This document shows positions 43,838 through 54,505 of a stretch of DNA of 64,000 bases, piece after piece. How positions within the stretch are numbered: position 1 is the stretch's first letter; each line of letters starts with the position of its first letter. The position numbers and the translations under genes were made by a program. The DNA comes from Opeltia flavorubescens (taxonomy: Eukaryota; Ascomycota; Lecanoromycetes; Teloschistales; Teloschistaceae), in NCBI GenBank assembly GCA_000442125.1, contig KE546971.1, positions 560,583 to 624,582 on the forward strand, read 5' to 3'. A model generated the notes under the pieces. That model was not told the origin of the DNA. It made no database searches and saw only the letters and a list, made by a program, of their open reading frames with translations.

Positions 43838-45343
43838 ATGCAACCCAGCCCACTGGGTCTTCAAGCTGTGGAAGGTTCCGTTTGTTTTCGATGTCTCTTG
43901 CGCTTGTCCAGAGGCAATCGACTGTCTCGAGTCCGGCGATTCACCCAATCAGCCAGTCCCCGCAACGTCGTTGAGGCAAGCAGTTTATTTCGGAGGGATT
44001 ATTTCTCGGCAAATAGGTCAGATACTACAACACGACATGTTGTGTCTCCCCCATCACCGGCTCTGGCACGTTTGCGCCAAGAGTCTTCAGGAGCATCAAC
44101 AATAGTGGATCAGCTGGGTAACGGCTCTCTGCACAACATCCCTCCCGAATTACCACATCGTCGGCGGAAACGTCTGAAATCCGAAGAAGAAGCCGCCGCC
44201 AATTCTTCAGAGCTCATTCCTCCAGATGCATCATCAAGACTATCGACCATCTCCACCCGACTTCCACCATCTTCTCTCCGACGCCTCTTTTCTCTATACC
44301 TATCTTTATCAAAGCCTCGCCTCTCTTTCCTAATTGTTCTTACGACGGCAGCGGCTTATTCGCTATATCCCGTGCCGCCACTCTTGCTTCCACAGACAAC
44401 AGCTTCCCCATCGTTATCTACACTAACCCTTGTATTCCTTACCTCAGGAACCGCCCTCTGCTCAGCATCAGCAAATGCCCTCAACATGCTCTTCGAACCA
44501 GAGCACGACGCCAAAATGAGCCGTACGCGAAACCGGCCGCTTGTCAGGGGTTACATCGGGAAACGAGGTGCGCTTGTGTTCGCTACTGTTGCGGGGACTG
44601 TGGGTGTGGGAAGCCTCTACTTCGGTGTCAATCCTACAGTTGCCTTTCTTGGAGGATTGAATATATTCCTCTACGCTGGTATTTATACTCCGATGAAACG
44701 AGTTTCTGTCCTCAACACATGGGTTGGCGCAGTCGTTGGAGGAATACCACCGTTGATGGGTTGGGCGGCAGCCGCAGGCCAAAGTGCTGCAGCAAGTGGT
44801 GGGTGGGAGGAACTGTTATTCAGTGAAGCAAGTGTCGGCGGTTGGCTCCTTGCTTCGTTGCTCTACACGTGGCAATTTCCACATTTCAACGCATTGAGCT
44901 GGACCATCAGGGAGGAGTATAAGCATGCAGGGTACCGCATGCTGGCATGGGTAAACCCGCGAATGAATGGCAGGGTCGCCTTTCGCTATGCAGTATTATC
45001 ATTCCCAATCTGTGGGGCTTTGTGGTGGTATGGCATAACGGATCAAGGATTTCTTTTCACGAGCAGCGTTGTGAATGCATGGATAATACGAGAAGCTTGG
45101 AGGTTCTGGAGAAGGGATGGTCATAAAGGGAGTGCGCGAGCGTTGTTTTGGGCTGGTGTATGGCATTTACCGGTCATCATGGTCTTAGCCATGGCCCACA
45201 AGAAAGGATTTTGGGAAGCAATCTGGCAAAGGTTGGATGGACATGCTGCAGAAGAGGATTGGTGGATGGACGAAGAGGATATCGCTTCCAGGCCAGAGCA
45301 ACATGTTCAAGGAACGTTGCCAGTCGAGCCCGCCGTCTCGTGA
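43838..45343 (+). CDS. COX10: Protohaem IX farnesyltransferase COX10
   Basis: An intronless gene of 501 residues. The enzyme attaches a farnesyl chain to haem B to make haem O, the precursor of haem A for cytochrome c oxidase, in the inner mitochondrial membrane. The first 160 residues are Arg/Ser-rich with few acidic groups, as expected for a mitochondrial presequence. The UbiA-type core starts at LYLSLSKPRLSFLIVLTTAA. It carries the prenyl-diphosphate site NALNMLFEPEHDAKMSRTRN and RPLVRG, the loop YTPMKRVSVLNTWVGA, and GGIPPLMGWAA. The region WQFPHFNALSWTIREEYKHA is also typical. The ATG at 43838 is the first in this frame. The gene diverges from the sedolisin. Confidence 0.96.
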   Translation: MQPSPLGLQAVEGSVCFRCLLRLSRGNRLSRVRRFTQSASPRNVVEASSLFRRDYFSANRSDTTTRHVVSPPSPALARLRQESSGASTIVDQLGNGSLHNIPPELPHRRRKRLKSEEEAAANSSELIPPDASSRLSTISTRLPPSSLRRLFSLYLSLSKPRLSFLIVLTTAAAYSLYPVPPLLLPQTTASPSLSTLTLVFLTSGTALCSASANALNMLFEPEHDAKMSRTRNRPLVRGYIGKRGALVFATVAGTVGVGSLYFGVNPTVAFLGGLNIFLYAGIYTPMKRVSVLNTWVGAVVGGIPPLMGWAAAAGQSAAASGGWEELLFSEASVGGWLLASLLYTWQFPHFNALSWTIREEYKHAGYRMLAWVNPRMNGRVAFRYAVLSFPICGALWWYGITDQGFLFTSSVVNAWIIREAWRFWRRDGHKGSARALFWAGVWHLPVIMVLAMAHKKGFWEAIWQRLDGHAAEEDWWMDEEDIASRPEQHVQGTLPVEPAVS

Positions 45344-45916
45344 AATAAGATGCAATTACAGTTTCGATTTCTCGTAGCAGTCAGCGGTGGTATAACACAA
45401 TCATATAGATTACCAAAACCTTCGCGTCGTTTAGTATCGTTGCGTCGCTCTCGCTGAACAGAGACCTGATTAGAAATGCGAATACGCTTGGACTATTTCG
45501 TATATCCTAGTCCGTACATCGATGTCAAGATGTGCGTAGAGGCATATATTATGCACTAGCATCTGAATTATGAATATGTTAATCTAGAGTACGCTGCGGA
45601 ATCCGGGGTTGTGAGTGGCTGAAGCTAGTGTGGGTATTTATGTTCATTGAACCTGTCTAAACAGTGACACCTCTTGTTTACTGGACCACATCAGTCTTTG
45701 ATGTGTTCAACAAAGTAGATCGAATACGATGGGGCTATAGTGAGTCTTGCTCCAACTATGGTGCATTATGCAATTTCTCTCGAAGTTTTGCTAGGAGGCT
45801 ATCAACTCTAATAGGCAGTCTCGACCGTTGAAAAGAGTTGATCAGAAAATGCAGCAACGTACCAATCATTACAGTAGACCCGCAATCAAATCTCGAGGTC
45901 GTACCTTACAAATGGA
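45344..45916. other. Intergenic, COX10 3' flank to ZZ/EF-hand promoter
   Basis: Both flanking genes are on the plus strand. No open frame of interest or repeat is seen. Confidence 0.5.
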
Positions 45917-48900
45917 ATGAAAATGTCTGGTCCCAGCTCCAAAGCACCAGCCTCTCTGATGAGGCATCGAACTGCAATATTCGCAATCACAGCAATAGCT
46001 GCAGGGTTCATCGTCTACGCTATTGGAGACAGCCTGCACCTTTTGCCAAAATTATCTAAAGAGACGAGCCAGAAATCAACCACATCCTTACATCGATCCA
46101 ATGCCCGACGACGCCGCTCAAGTCGCAGACCGACGAATATGAACGGTCACGAAGTATTGCACCGTATTTCCCCAGACTGTATAGTATCAACTACTTATGA
46201 GCGAACGGATCCCATAGGTTTGAAAGTTTATGGGCGATGCTTATTCACCACCCCGAATGGCAGCCGTCCAGTCTGGCTAAACCCTCCTCATCTACCTCCA
46301 GGTGCAGAGATCCATGAGCAATGGGGTGTTGATTCAGACCAAGCATCAAATATCAGAGATTATGTGGAGCGTCAACTTCTGGATAGCTTTTTTGCCCGGG
46401 AAATGCCATCAGGAGCTCCTGGAGTGCTTCTCCCGGACGCACGGGAACGCTTCTTAGCAGAATTTGCGAACATAGCACAAATATCGCCTAGCACGACTGA
46501 AGCTGCCATAGACCGGTATCAGACAGGCGCGCTACAAGATCATGCTGGCAGACAAGCTCAAACAGATGGAGTGGAAGTAGCCGAGCCCGCTGACACAGTC
46601 AGAGAATTCTCTGCCACTGATCTAGCCCAAGCGATTGTAGCCCTCACAACCCTTCCAACAAGCGAGGTTGGAGGTGACGGGTCTGTTGCGGATACGGAGA
46701 GCAATCATCCACATGCGGCCGAAGGGGAGAATGAAGGGAGATCCGAGCACGATCAAAACTTGATGAATCTCCTCTATCGAATCGCCGAGAACCAATCGAG
46801 AAAAGAAGGCGTCGTCCACCACGGTATCATTTGTAACAGCTGCAATGCTATGCCTATTCGTGGCATTCGTTATCAATGCATGAATTGCCACGACTACGAT
46901 TTGTGCGAGCAGTGCGAGGCTCTCCAGGTACACGAGAAGACTCATATATTTTATAAAGTTAGAATTCCGGCTCCCTTCTTGGATCATCCTCGTCAGCCAG
47001 CTCCAGTGTGGTACCCTGGAAGGCCCGGAATTCCTATCCGCTACCTGTCCACCGAGTTCAAGACGTTGTTACTAACGGACATTAGAATTTCAGAGAGGCA
47101 ACTGGAAGCCTATTGGGATCAGTTTCAGTGCCTTGCATCCAGTGACTATACAAATGATCCTCTTTGGTATGGTTTAGCTATTGACCGGGATGGCTTCGAC
47201 CAATGCTTCGTTCCAAACATGACCCTACGACCTCCACCGCCTAATCTAGTATATGATCGTATGTTTTCTTTCTATGATACCAATAACGACGGCCTTATCG
47301 ACTTCGGAGAATTCTTACGAGGCATTGCATGTATTGAAGAGAAAGGCAAGGAGCTCCAAGCCAGAATTTTCCGTGCATACGATGTCGATGGTGACGGTTA
47401 CGCGGACCGGAAAGACTTTCTCCGCATGTTCAGAGCTCAATACGCACTGATCAAGGAACTTACGAAGCAAGTAGTCTGTGACATGGATCAGGATCAGGAT
47501 CTTCCTCATGAAGTGGATGCAAGAGAACTGATCGCAGGTGGCCAGCCTATCAGCTCGATTTTCTCACGTGAATCTATACCTAACGATAGGAATAGTAGAT
47601 TAGGCGAAGGGAAGACAAAAAATGGGTATGGCGATCAGCTTATCTATGACGGCGAGGGTATCTTGCATCAAGAGGATAGTGATCAAGTTTATGGAAACCC
47701 TGAATACGGCGATGATCTTGTCCTTGACAACGCTGAATTGGCACAGTTTGGATCTACACAAGACCCGTGGCTTCCTGGTATTCCGCGCTGGACTTTGAAG
47801 ACTGATGATGATCAATGGTGCAAAAGCTGGGTCACTTCTCGAGACGTAGAGGAGGCTTTACGTCGCGTGGCCGAACCAAAGACTATCAAAGATCGAACGG
47901 AACGTGCTTTAATCCTTTGCGCAAATCAAGAGAGGGCTCAACAGGAGTATTGGATTCGACAAGCCTTTCGACGTCGTTTCAGTATCAGTAGATGGCGAGC
48001 ACGTGAATTCTATATGAATGGAGAACGAATGGCACAGCCACCCTGGAAGCCAACCGAAGACGACCCAGTATTTGGCAAGGATGTATACATTGACAACGAC
48101 CTCTGTTCCCTTAGAATCAAGAAACTTGATCGCAATGAGGAGCCGGACTTCATCCAAGCATATCATGACAGTATAAAGGATGAAATTCAGAAGCAATGGC
48201 CGAATTATCCAGATCTTGCTAAAGCCCCCGATCGGTTTAGTACACTGATCCGAAAGAAATATAAATGGCATGATCTGGCGGTAGCTTTGGCACCCACCCG
48301 ATCGGACATCCCAGAAGCAATTCTAGTTGTAAAGAGATTGTTTGATCGTTTCTTCTCTTTAAGAGAGCTTCTGACTCCAAAACGATCATCGGATGCAATT
48401 GGGTTGCTGTCAGATTCACCAACATTGTCCAGCTCATGTGAAAACGCCAAAGAAGTACCTGAAACGGAAAGCAAGCTTGACGACAGTAATGGCGACGAAC
48501 ATCGGTCGGTAGAAAGATTGGATCGCAACAATAAGCACAAAGACTGCGTCACAGAATCGGGATCTTCCGAAAGGCTCGAAGCACTTGGCGACGAACGAGG
48601 TTGCAACAAATTTGAGGCTGCCGCGCTCTGGCCAGATGTTGGACGTGGAGTCATCTATCAGACTGTCCAAGAGAGTATGAACGAGCTACTTGATCCTATG
48701 TTTGAGCTAAGAGAAGCTCTGGCCCTTGAAGTTACAAAGACTGGACGGGAGCGGGAGCTATGGAAAGATGAGATTGGTAAGTGCTTTCACGACGATTTCG
48801 CCGCAAAGGTTATGAATATATTTCGACTCTATCAAAAGAAATGGTATCAGACTTCCCGCGAACGCTTTGATCCATTGACCTCCTCAGAATCGATCAAGTT

Positions 48901-49627
48901 TGTCAAGTTCGTCCTTAGATGCTTCGAAGAACCGGAGTTTCGAGATATTCGTCCGAGCGTTGCCCGCATGTGTAAGAGCGAGCATACAGATAGCGCGATT
49001 CTCCAGCAAGCTATTCACGCATTCACTCGTGATAAGTGCTCAGCAATTGCAAGTGAGCGTCAGTCAGCGATCGCAAAAATCATGCCTGCGGTAGTAGATG
49101 ACTCGCAAGATGCCGTCTTTGCATTGGACGATATCGATGTATTGATAGAGGAGACAAAACATAAGCCGCTAGAATCACTCTTGGCTAGCGCTGGCTATGG
49201 TATTGTTACTCCACCTGTTGAAGACTTCGACGGCCTTGACACTAGCCTGCTTTCATCGCCAGGAGACCCTAGCCTCCAGGATACCGAAGAGGATGAGCCT
49301 GACCCAATGCTACCGCAAAATCGACCTGGTAGTCTGGTCGAACCAGATACTCAACACTGCTCCTCTCGAGCATCCCCGGACATCGAAGACGTGCCGCAAC
49401 CGCTATCGGGGAAAGATGATTCTGAACAACCTGAATTAGACGCTCTACCGCCACTTTCAGACGAGAGACTCCTGATGCTCGCGGTATGGAACCTGATTGA
49501 GGCGGACGACCTAAGCCGAGGGGGCCGTGGCCGAATAAATTTCCGCGACTTTGAGTTTATCATGGATGGAAACAAAGGACAAAGCCTAGGGTTCGTGGGC
49601 AACTGGATTGAGACCGCTTCCTTCTAG
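45917..49627 (+). CDS. Membrane-anchored ZZ zinc-finger / EF-hand protein
   Basis: An intronless frame of 1236 residues. One helix near the N-terminus (AIFAITAIAAGFIVYAIGDS, about residues 20-40) is followed by a basic stretch (RSNARRRRSSRRP), so a signal anchor is likely. A ZZ-type zinc finger lies at about 300-342 (IICNSCNAMPIRGIRYQCMN then CHDYDLCEQC). Two canonical EF-hands follow at about 451 (YDTNNDGLIDFGEF) and 487 (YDVDGDGYADRKDF). The C-terminal end, SRGGRGRINFRDFEFIM, looks like half an EF-hand. The long middle part has alternating ordered and acidic Ser-rich regions. ZZ plus EF-hand architecture suggests a Ca2+-dependent scaffold on an organelle surface; the target is unknown. Another ATG two codons downstream is an equally good start. 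Confidence 0.85.
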   Translation: MKMSGPSSKAPASLMRHRTAIFAITAIAAGFIVYAIGDSLHLLPKLSKETSQKSTTSLHRSNARRRRSSRRPTNMNGHEVLHRISPDCIVSTTYERTDPIGLKVYGRCLFTTPNGSRPVWLNPPHLPPGAEIHEQWGVDSDQASNIRDYVERQLLDSFFAREMPSGAPGVLLPDARERFLAEFANIAQISPSTTEAAIDRYQTGALQDHAGRQAQTDGVEVAEPADTVREFSATDLAQAIVALTTLPTSEVGGDGSVADTESNHPHAAEGENEGRSEHDQNLMNLLYRIAENQSRKEGVVHHGIICNSCNAMPIRGIRYQCMNCHDYDLCEQCEALQVHEKTHIFYKVRIPAPFLDHPRQPAPVWYPGRPGIPIRYLSTEFKTLLLTDIRISERQLEAYWDQFQCLASSDYTNDPLWYGLAIDRDGFDQCFVPNMTLRPPPPNLVYDRMFSFYDTNNDGLIDFGEFLRGIACIEEKGKELQARIFRAYDVDGDGYADRKDFLRMFRAQYALIKELTKQVVCDMDQDQDLPHEVDARELIAGGQPISSIFSRESIPNDRNSRLGEGKTKNGYGDQLIYDGEGILHQEDSDQVYGNPEYGDDLVLDNAELAQFGSTQDPWLPGIPRWTLKTDDDQWCKSWVTSRDVEEALRRVAEPKTIKDRTERALILCANQERAQQEYWIRQAFRRRFSISRWRAREFYMNGERMAQPPWKPTEDDPVFGKDVYIDNDLCSLRIKKLDRNEEPDFIQAYHDSIKDEIQKQWPNYPDLAKAPDRFSTLIRKKYKWHDLAVALAPTRSDIPEAILVVKRLFDRFFSLRELLTPKRSSDAIGLLSDSPTLSSSCENAKEVPETESKLDDSNGDEHRSVERLDRNNKHKDCVTESGSSERLEALGDERGCNKFEAAALWPDVGRGVIYQTVQESMNELLDPMFELREALALEVTKTGRERELWKDEIGKCFHDDFAAKVMNIFRLYQKKWYQTSRERFDPLTSSESIKFVKFVLRCFEEPEFRDIRPSVARMCKSEHTDSAILQQAIHAFTRDKCSAIASERQSAIAKIMPAVVDDSQDAVFALDDIDVLIEETKHKPLESLLASAGYGIVTPPVEDFDGLDTSLLSSPGDPSLQDTEEDEPDPMLPQNRPGSLVEPDTQHCSSRASPDIEDVPQPLSGKDDSEQPELDALPPLSDERLLMLAVWNLIEADDLSRGGRGRINFRDFEFIMDGNKGQSLGFVGNWIETASF

Positions 49628-49976
49628 GGACGCACCTTGACTTCGACGGTCTTGTATAGAATAACGTAAAATTCTGTTAAAACCACAGGCATAGGAAAAG
49701 TTGAAGAGGTATGCCTACAAGGCGCATGGAACGGTGTGGTTCATCGAGATACCCTGTACAATTAGAATAGCAGAATGCATTCATCTTGTCTCATTATTTG
49801 TTTTTTTTTGTTTGATGATGACACAGTTAGAGGTTTTGGAGGCAAAAATGGTCAAGCTGTAGTCGTAATTGTGGTATAGCAGCGCCAAGCCTTCATCGAA
49901 ACTCACCCAGGCTTGGCATATAATTTCTCCTAATCTTCACCTACTGCTAATGAAATTGTCAAAGCTCTCATGAGAA
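49628..49976. other. Short intergenic region before PRP17
   Basis: 3' flank of the ZZ/EF-hand gene and promoter of PRP17, including a run of nine T at about 49801. Nothing else is seen. Confidence 0.5.
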
Positions 49977-51754
49977 ATGGCTTTACTTGGAGATCAGTAT
50001 GCTTCCAGTGATGAAGAGAATCCTCATCCCGTAGCTAAAAATGGTCGGACAACAGNAGCGACCTCTGTTGTCGCTGCGCCAGATGTGTCGTTAGATGTTT
50101 GGTCCTACCATCTCGAGAGATCAGGACGTTCGCTAACATCGTGTAGGATCCTATGCGCCTTCAGCTGATGCTGGCCAAGCCCACCGATACTGCCATGACC
50201 TACAATGTGCCCTACGCAGATTTAATACGGCCAGCCCAAGGTCCTTCGAACCCTTACAAGACCACGCAAGGTAATTCGTTGAAGAGGAAGAACGCCCTGA
50301 CAGGAGATGCTCAGGAAGCAGCTATTAGCGATGCAACCTTTACAGCCCAACATCGGACCTTCCAGAGCTTGGGCTACACCAAAGACCCTACTGTCAATGG
50401 CGCATTTGTTGGAGATTTGGCAAAGGCACAGGCCTTCGGAGGGAGGGACATCATTCAGATGCGACCATCGAAGGAGGACAGCGCTGCTTTGCGCCGAAAG
50501 CGTCAAAAGAAGGGTGATGTGAGCATTGTTGATGGAGAGGGAGCATACAAGGGTCCCTGGGCGCGGTATCAGGATGATCAAATGTACGAAGATGAAGCCG
50601 CATTGGGAGAAGAGGAGCTCGCGAGCGACGAAGAATACATTGAGGAAGCTATCGTCCCTGCGAGGAGCACAACGGTGACAAAACTCGCATCCGACTATCA
50701 GGATAACCTTACCAATACCGAGACTACCGAATTCCACGGATCTGCGCAGTACGACTACCAAGGTCGCACTTACATGCACGTTCCTCAAGATTTGGATATT
50801 GATCTCCGAAGCGAAGCTGGGACCCAGAAGAACTACATACCCAAGAAGCACATCCACACCTGGAAATCCCACACCAAGGCTATCAACGCTCTCCGATTCT
50901 TCCCTGACTCAGGACACCTGCTACTTTCGGCATCCGCCGACAGCAAAGTAAAGCTATGGGATGTATATCACAACCGCGAGCTCCTCCGTACCTACAGCGG
51001 ACACACCAAATCCGTCTCCGACAGCACCTTCTCTCCAACCGGCACCCATTTCCTCAGCGGATCTTATGACCGCCACATCAAGCTCTGGGACACCGAAACC
51101 GGTACCTGCATATCCCGCTTCCAAACCTCCAGCAAGGCCATACCTCACGTTCTCCGCTTCCACCCCGCTTCCGACACCCACGAATTCCTCGCTGGTACCT
51201 CAGACAAGAAGATCGTACAATTCGACACTCGCTCGGGGGAAATGACGCAGGAATATGACCACCACCTCCAAGCCGTCAACACCATTACCTTCGTTGACGA
51301 AAACCGCCGCTTCATCACCACCTCCGACGACAAATCGCTCCGAGCATGGGAATACAACATCCCCGTCCCCATCAAATACATCGCCGAACCCTACATGTAC
51401 TCCCTCGTCCGCGCCTCCGCGCACCCCAACGGGAAATCCGTCGCTTTCCAATCCGGCGACAACCAAATCGTCGTCTACGCATCCACGGACCGCTTCCGGC
51501 AGAACCGGAAGAAGAGTTTCCGAGGGCATAATAATGCGGGGTATGCGATTGATGTGGGGATTAGCCCGGACGGGCAGTTCTTGATGAGCGGGGATAGTGG
51601 CGGGTGGGTTTGCTTTTGGGATTGGAAGACTTGTAAGATGTGGCATAAGATGGTGGCGCATGAGGGGGCGGTGGTGTGTGCGCAGTGGCATCCGAGGGAG
51701 AGTAGTAAGGTTGTGACGGCGGGGTTGGATGGGGGGATTAAGTATTGGGATTGA
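49977..51754 (+). CDS. PRP17: Pre-mRNA splicing factor PRP17 (CDC40), WD40 protein
   Basis: Two exons (49977-50096 and 50147-51754; 50-bp intron with a GTTTGG donor and GCTAAC branch site) give 575 residues. PRP17 acts in the second catalytic step of splicing, within the activated spliceosome. The N-terminal blocks DPMRLQLMLAKPTDTAMTYN, GYTKDPTVNGAF and GPWARYQDDQMYEDE are family-specific. Seven WD40 repeats fill the C-terminal 300 residues (WKSHTKAINALRFFP, ADSKVKLWDVY, YDRHIKLWDTE, DGGIKYWD). The splice joins SLD to DPMRLQL as in homologues. The n at 50056 falls in exon 1 and leaves one residue undetermined. Codon third positions in the WD40 part are strikingly C-rich and then G-rich at the end, which also produces long opposing open frames. 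Confidence 0.96.
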
Positions 51755-52212
51755 TTTTTTCGAAGGGGGGGAGGGTTTGTGGGGAAGATTTGGAGGGAGG
51801 GGGGATCAGGAGGAGTGGAGAGGATGGGGTAAGGTAATGTGAAAGGCATTGAAATCATGAATCCATGGTTCAGGAGGCACGGTGAAACTATTCAGTCCTG
51901 TCTCCTGATATCCATATTTATTACTCTCTGTACAAAAGGAGATTTCCGAACGATGGATATCTTAAAAGTTTATCTTCGTGTAAGTCATTTGGAAATATAC
52001 GTTCTCCGCCCACCTTCGAGGCTTTGCTTTGGCGCTCGTTCCCCGGCCAAGGACAACCCCTTCACCATAGGAGGATCCGGCCAGTAAACATCGAACCCCT
52101 TCTCTACAACGACGTTGAAAGACCGCCGCCTGTCTAATCTTCACGTCATCCGCCCATCATGTCAGGTGTACCTCCCACCATGCTGCATACTCTTCCCCGC
52201 CCTCTCCTTGAG
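51755..52212. other. Convergent intergenic region
   Basis: 3' flanks of PRP17 (plus) and ERV14 (minus). G-rich just after the PRP17 stop, with no coding signal. Confidence 0.5.
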
Positions 52213-52788
52213 TCAATGCGCCTCATCCCGTATCAGGGCAACGATCATGCTGTAAAGGTAGAAGAAAAACATCAGGAGGTGGAAGCCGAGCTTGATGAAG
52301 GATTCCTTCTTGTGGACGTTGAGTTTGCGGAAGATTTCGGTTGCGTCAAGGAGGTGTTGGTTGTCGAATATCCTGTTTGATTGGACCTTTGATTAGCGGA
52401 GTGAAGAGAAGGGGGAATAGCATTTGGGTAAAGAAGATGGGAAGGGTACTTTTTGGCGTTGTAGCCGAGTAATGGTAGATTTAGGATCAGTGCGATCCAG
52501 TATCCGTTGATGAGGAAGAGGGCGGTTAGGAAAGCGTGGACGCCAGCTTCGGGGACGATGTAGGTGTTTAGTCTGTTACAGAGGTCGATGGGGTTGATGT
52601 AATCGCTATAAGATATCAAATTAGCGGCGTACTACTCCATGCATACATGATGGCTGCATATAGAAGCCTGCATGAGGAGAGACGTACCATTCCAAATCGC
52701 TATACATTATCGTGAAGAATACTTGGAGGAAGAGGTTGACGGCGTTTATGAGTACCGCGAGAAGGTACAGCCATGCTTCACCCGACAT
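52213..52788 (-). CDS. ERV14: ER-derived vesicle protein ERV14 (cornichon family)
   Basis: Three exons (52788-52688, 52605-52450, 52372-52213; introns of 82 and 77 bp) give exactly 138 residues, the length of yeast Erv14. Erv14 is a COPII cargo receptor that cycles between ER and Golgi and exports transmembrane proteins. The start [20 protein letters not shown] is the first helix. The second exon holds [19 protein letters not shown], the best-conserved cornichon block, and the helix [20 protein letters not shown]. The last exon gives [20 protein letters not shown] and the third helix ending [11 protein letters not shown]. The two introns are the longest in any gene of the window. The second interrupts the conserved NAKK-IFDN junction and is removed in frame. 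Confidence 0.97.
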
Positions 52789-53500
52789 CATCGGATTGAG
52801 TGGTGGCCTTTAGCCCTTGATATGGGTTTTCCTGGGTTATGACGACTCTGTTACTTTTTCTATCTCTTTATCTTGATTGAGGCTGCCTTGGTTCTGTGGG
52901 CGCTGATATGGTTGGCGGAGAAGGATTTACCTCCACTTCGCTTGGAGATCAAATGCACGAGACTATTCAGTAGAGCGAAGTCGGGAGGAGTCTATGTCCG
53001 AGACTGGTTGAAGAAATGTGGTTCTTAGGGTTACTTAGGAATTGATTGTATCCTCGTCGAGAACATGAGGTGCATATTGTTGGTGCTTGGCCAAAGTTTC
53101 TTGGCTGACCTCCGCCAAGACTTGATAGGGCTATGAGAACGACTTCGCCTGACTTCATCTCCATTTCCACTCTAGAGAAGCCCGGTACTCCGTATTTGGA
53201 GTAATGTTCCCTTATAAGATCTTATCATTGCAGCTTTCCTAAAAATTTAAGCTCTGAAACTTTTGCGCGAAACGTCAGAATGTTTCCGTTTCTGTTTCTA
53301 TTTCCGATGTCATTGCGGAAGTCGCCATTGGAGTTATCCCTATTGGCGAGCCGTGGATTGAGCTTCGATTGATATGTATCATTTTAACTCTGGCATATGC
53401 CTCATGCAGATTCCTTCGTTCTCCATCTTCTTCGTGATTTGGAAGGTCCTATTCCTTATCCTGAGAGGTCTCGCCTCCCTTCCCTTATTTCGCATCTGTC
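52789..53500. promoter_or_regulatory. Divergent intergenic region, ERV14 / small secreted protein
   Basis: It lies between outward-facing start codons. Short open frames have no recognised domain, and no specific site is supported. Confidence 0.5.
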
Positions 53501-54238
53501 ATGCCTTCCCTTACCGCTTTAAGCTTCTTAACCTTTTTCTTTTCGAATATCCTATGCTACGCCTTGACTCTTCCACTCGAACCACGCGATGATCCTTCAC
53601 TGTTGAAATGTCAGAATTATCCTTACGAATATTACCCTGCTGGCGTGTATGAATATTCCTTACTTTCCTAGCACAAGATGGCAGCACACGTGAAATGCTA
53701 AACTTTCTCCAGCATGCTTCCTCCATTAGATGATGAGCCACTGGTGAAACGAGACTCCACTCCAATAGATCCTCTCTCGCAAATTATCCTTTGCACACCT
53801 GGCACCAAAACCTACATAAAGCTTACCCGCAAACCTCCAAACGGCGACCTCAATATCGACAAATCTGATCGGGAGATCCAAGCGCAGATCACTGGACTGA
53901 TTGGCAACACCTGGACTTTCATCCAGCGTGAGTATCTCATGACTGGTAAAGATGGGGTCATCGACAATAGTGAAGGCTGGGTGCTCCAGAGGTCAAGCAC
54001 ACATGGGTCATACACATTGCAAGTCGCGAATGCGCATCACAAAGCATATATCCCGAGTATCCATTTCGGCACGGTCAGAATTGTTGGGAATGAAGTCACC
54101 TGGGGGGTTTTGCAATCGGCGTTGTCGGCGCTCGGAACATATATGGTTGATGATGATGAGAACGGCTGGACCGAGTGTGAATTTGAAATATGGGATGGCA
54201 GGAATCAGGTGGGCACGGCAAGGATTATAAAAACGTAG
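53501..54238 (+). CDS. Small secreted protein with Kex2-type site
   Basis: Two exons (53501-53646 and 53713-54238; 66-bp intron with GTATGA donor, GCTAAAC branch-like site and CTCCAG acceptor) give 223 residues. Exon 1 encodes a signal peptide (SLTALSFLTFFFSNILCYA), followed by LPLEPRDDPSLLKCQNYPYE. Early in exon 2, PLVKRDSTP offers a Lys-Arg cleavage site. The mature part, about 155 residues, looks like a compact beta-rich fold (TKTYIKLTRKPPNGDLNI, GVLQSALSALGTYM, CEFEIWDGRNQVGTARI) and has few Cys. I do not recognise a family. In a plant-associated fungus such a protein could be an effector, but that is inference from size and secretion only. The exon 2 frame has its own ATG, so an unspliced, non-secreted reading is the alternative. 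Confidence 0.7.
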
Positions 54239-54505
54239 GTGCTATATCGGTAACATTTCTCCAATGCAATTTTCTTTTACAAGAAATCAATCTGTTTGCA
54301 GAAAGTGCGATGCTCATGTTGCAACACGTGACCTGCCAATTGAGTCATGCTTCCGCTTAACTAGGTCTGTAGCGATTCTAGGTGCAAAAGCTCGGCCGCG
54401 CGACATGAATTCTGTCGACAGCTCATAATATGTTGCAGTAAGTGCTCTATATGTACCTACGGCTGAACAGCTCTAAGTTGCACGACCTCGGCTGGCTATG
54501 TTTGC

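Noticed and set aside
50961-51691. Long opposing open frames over the PRP17 WD40 region
   Set aside because: They result from biased third positions in the real gene and show no domain.
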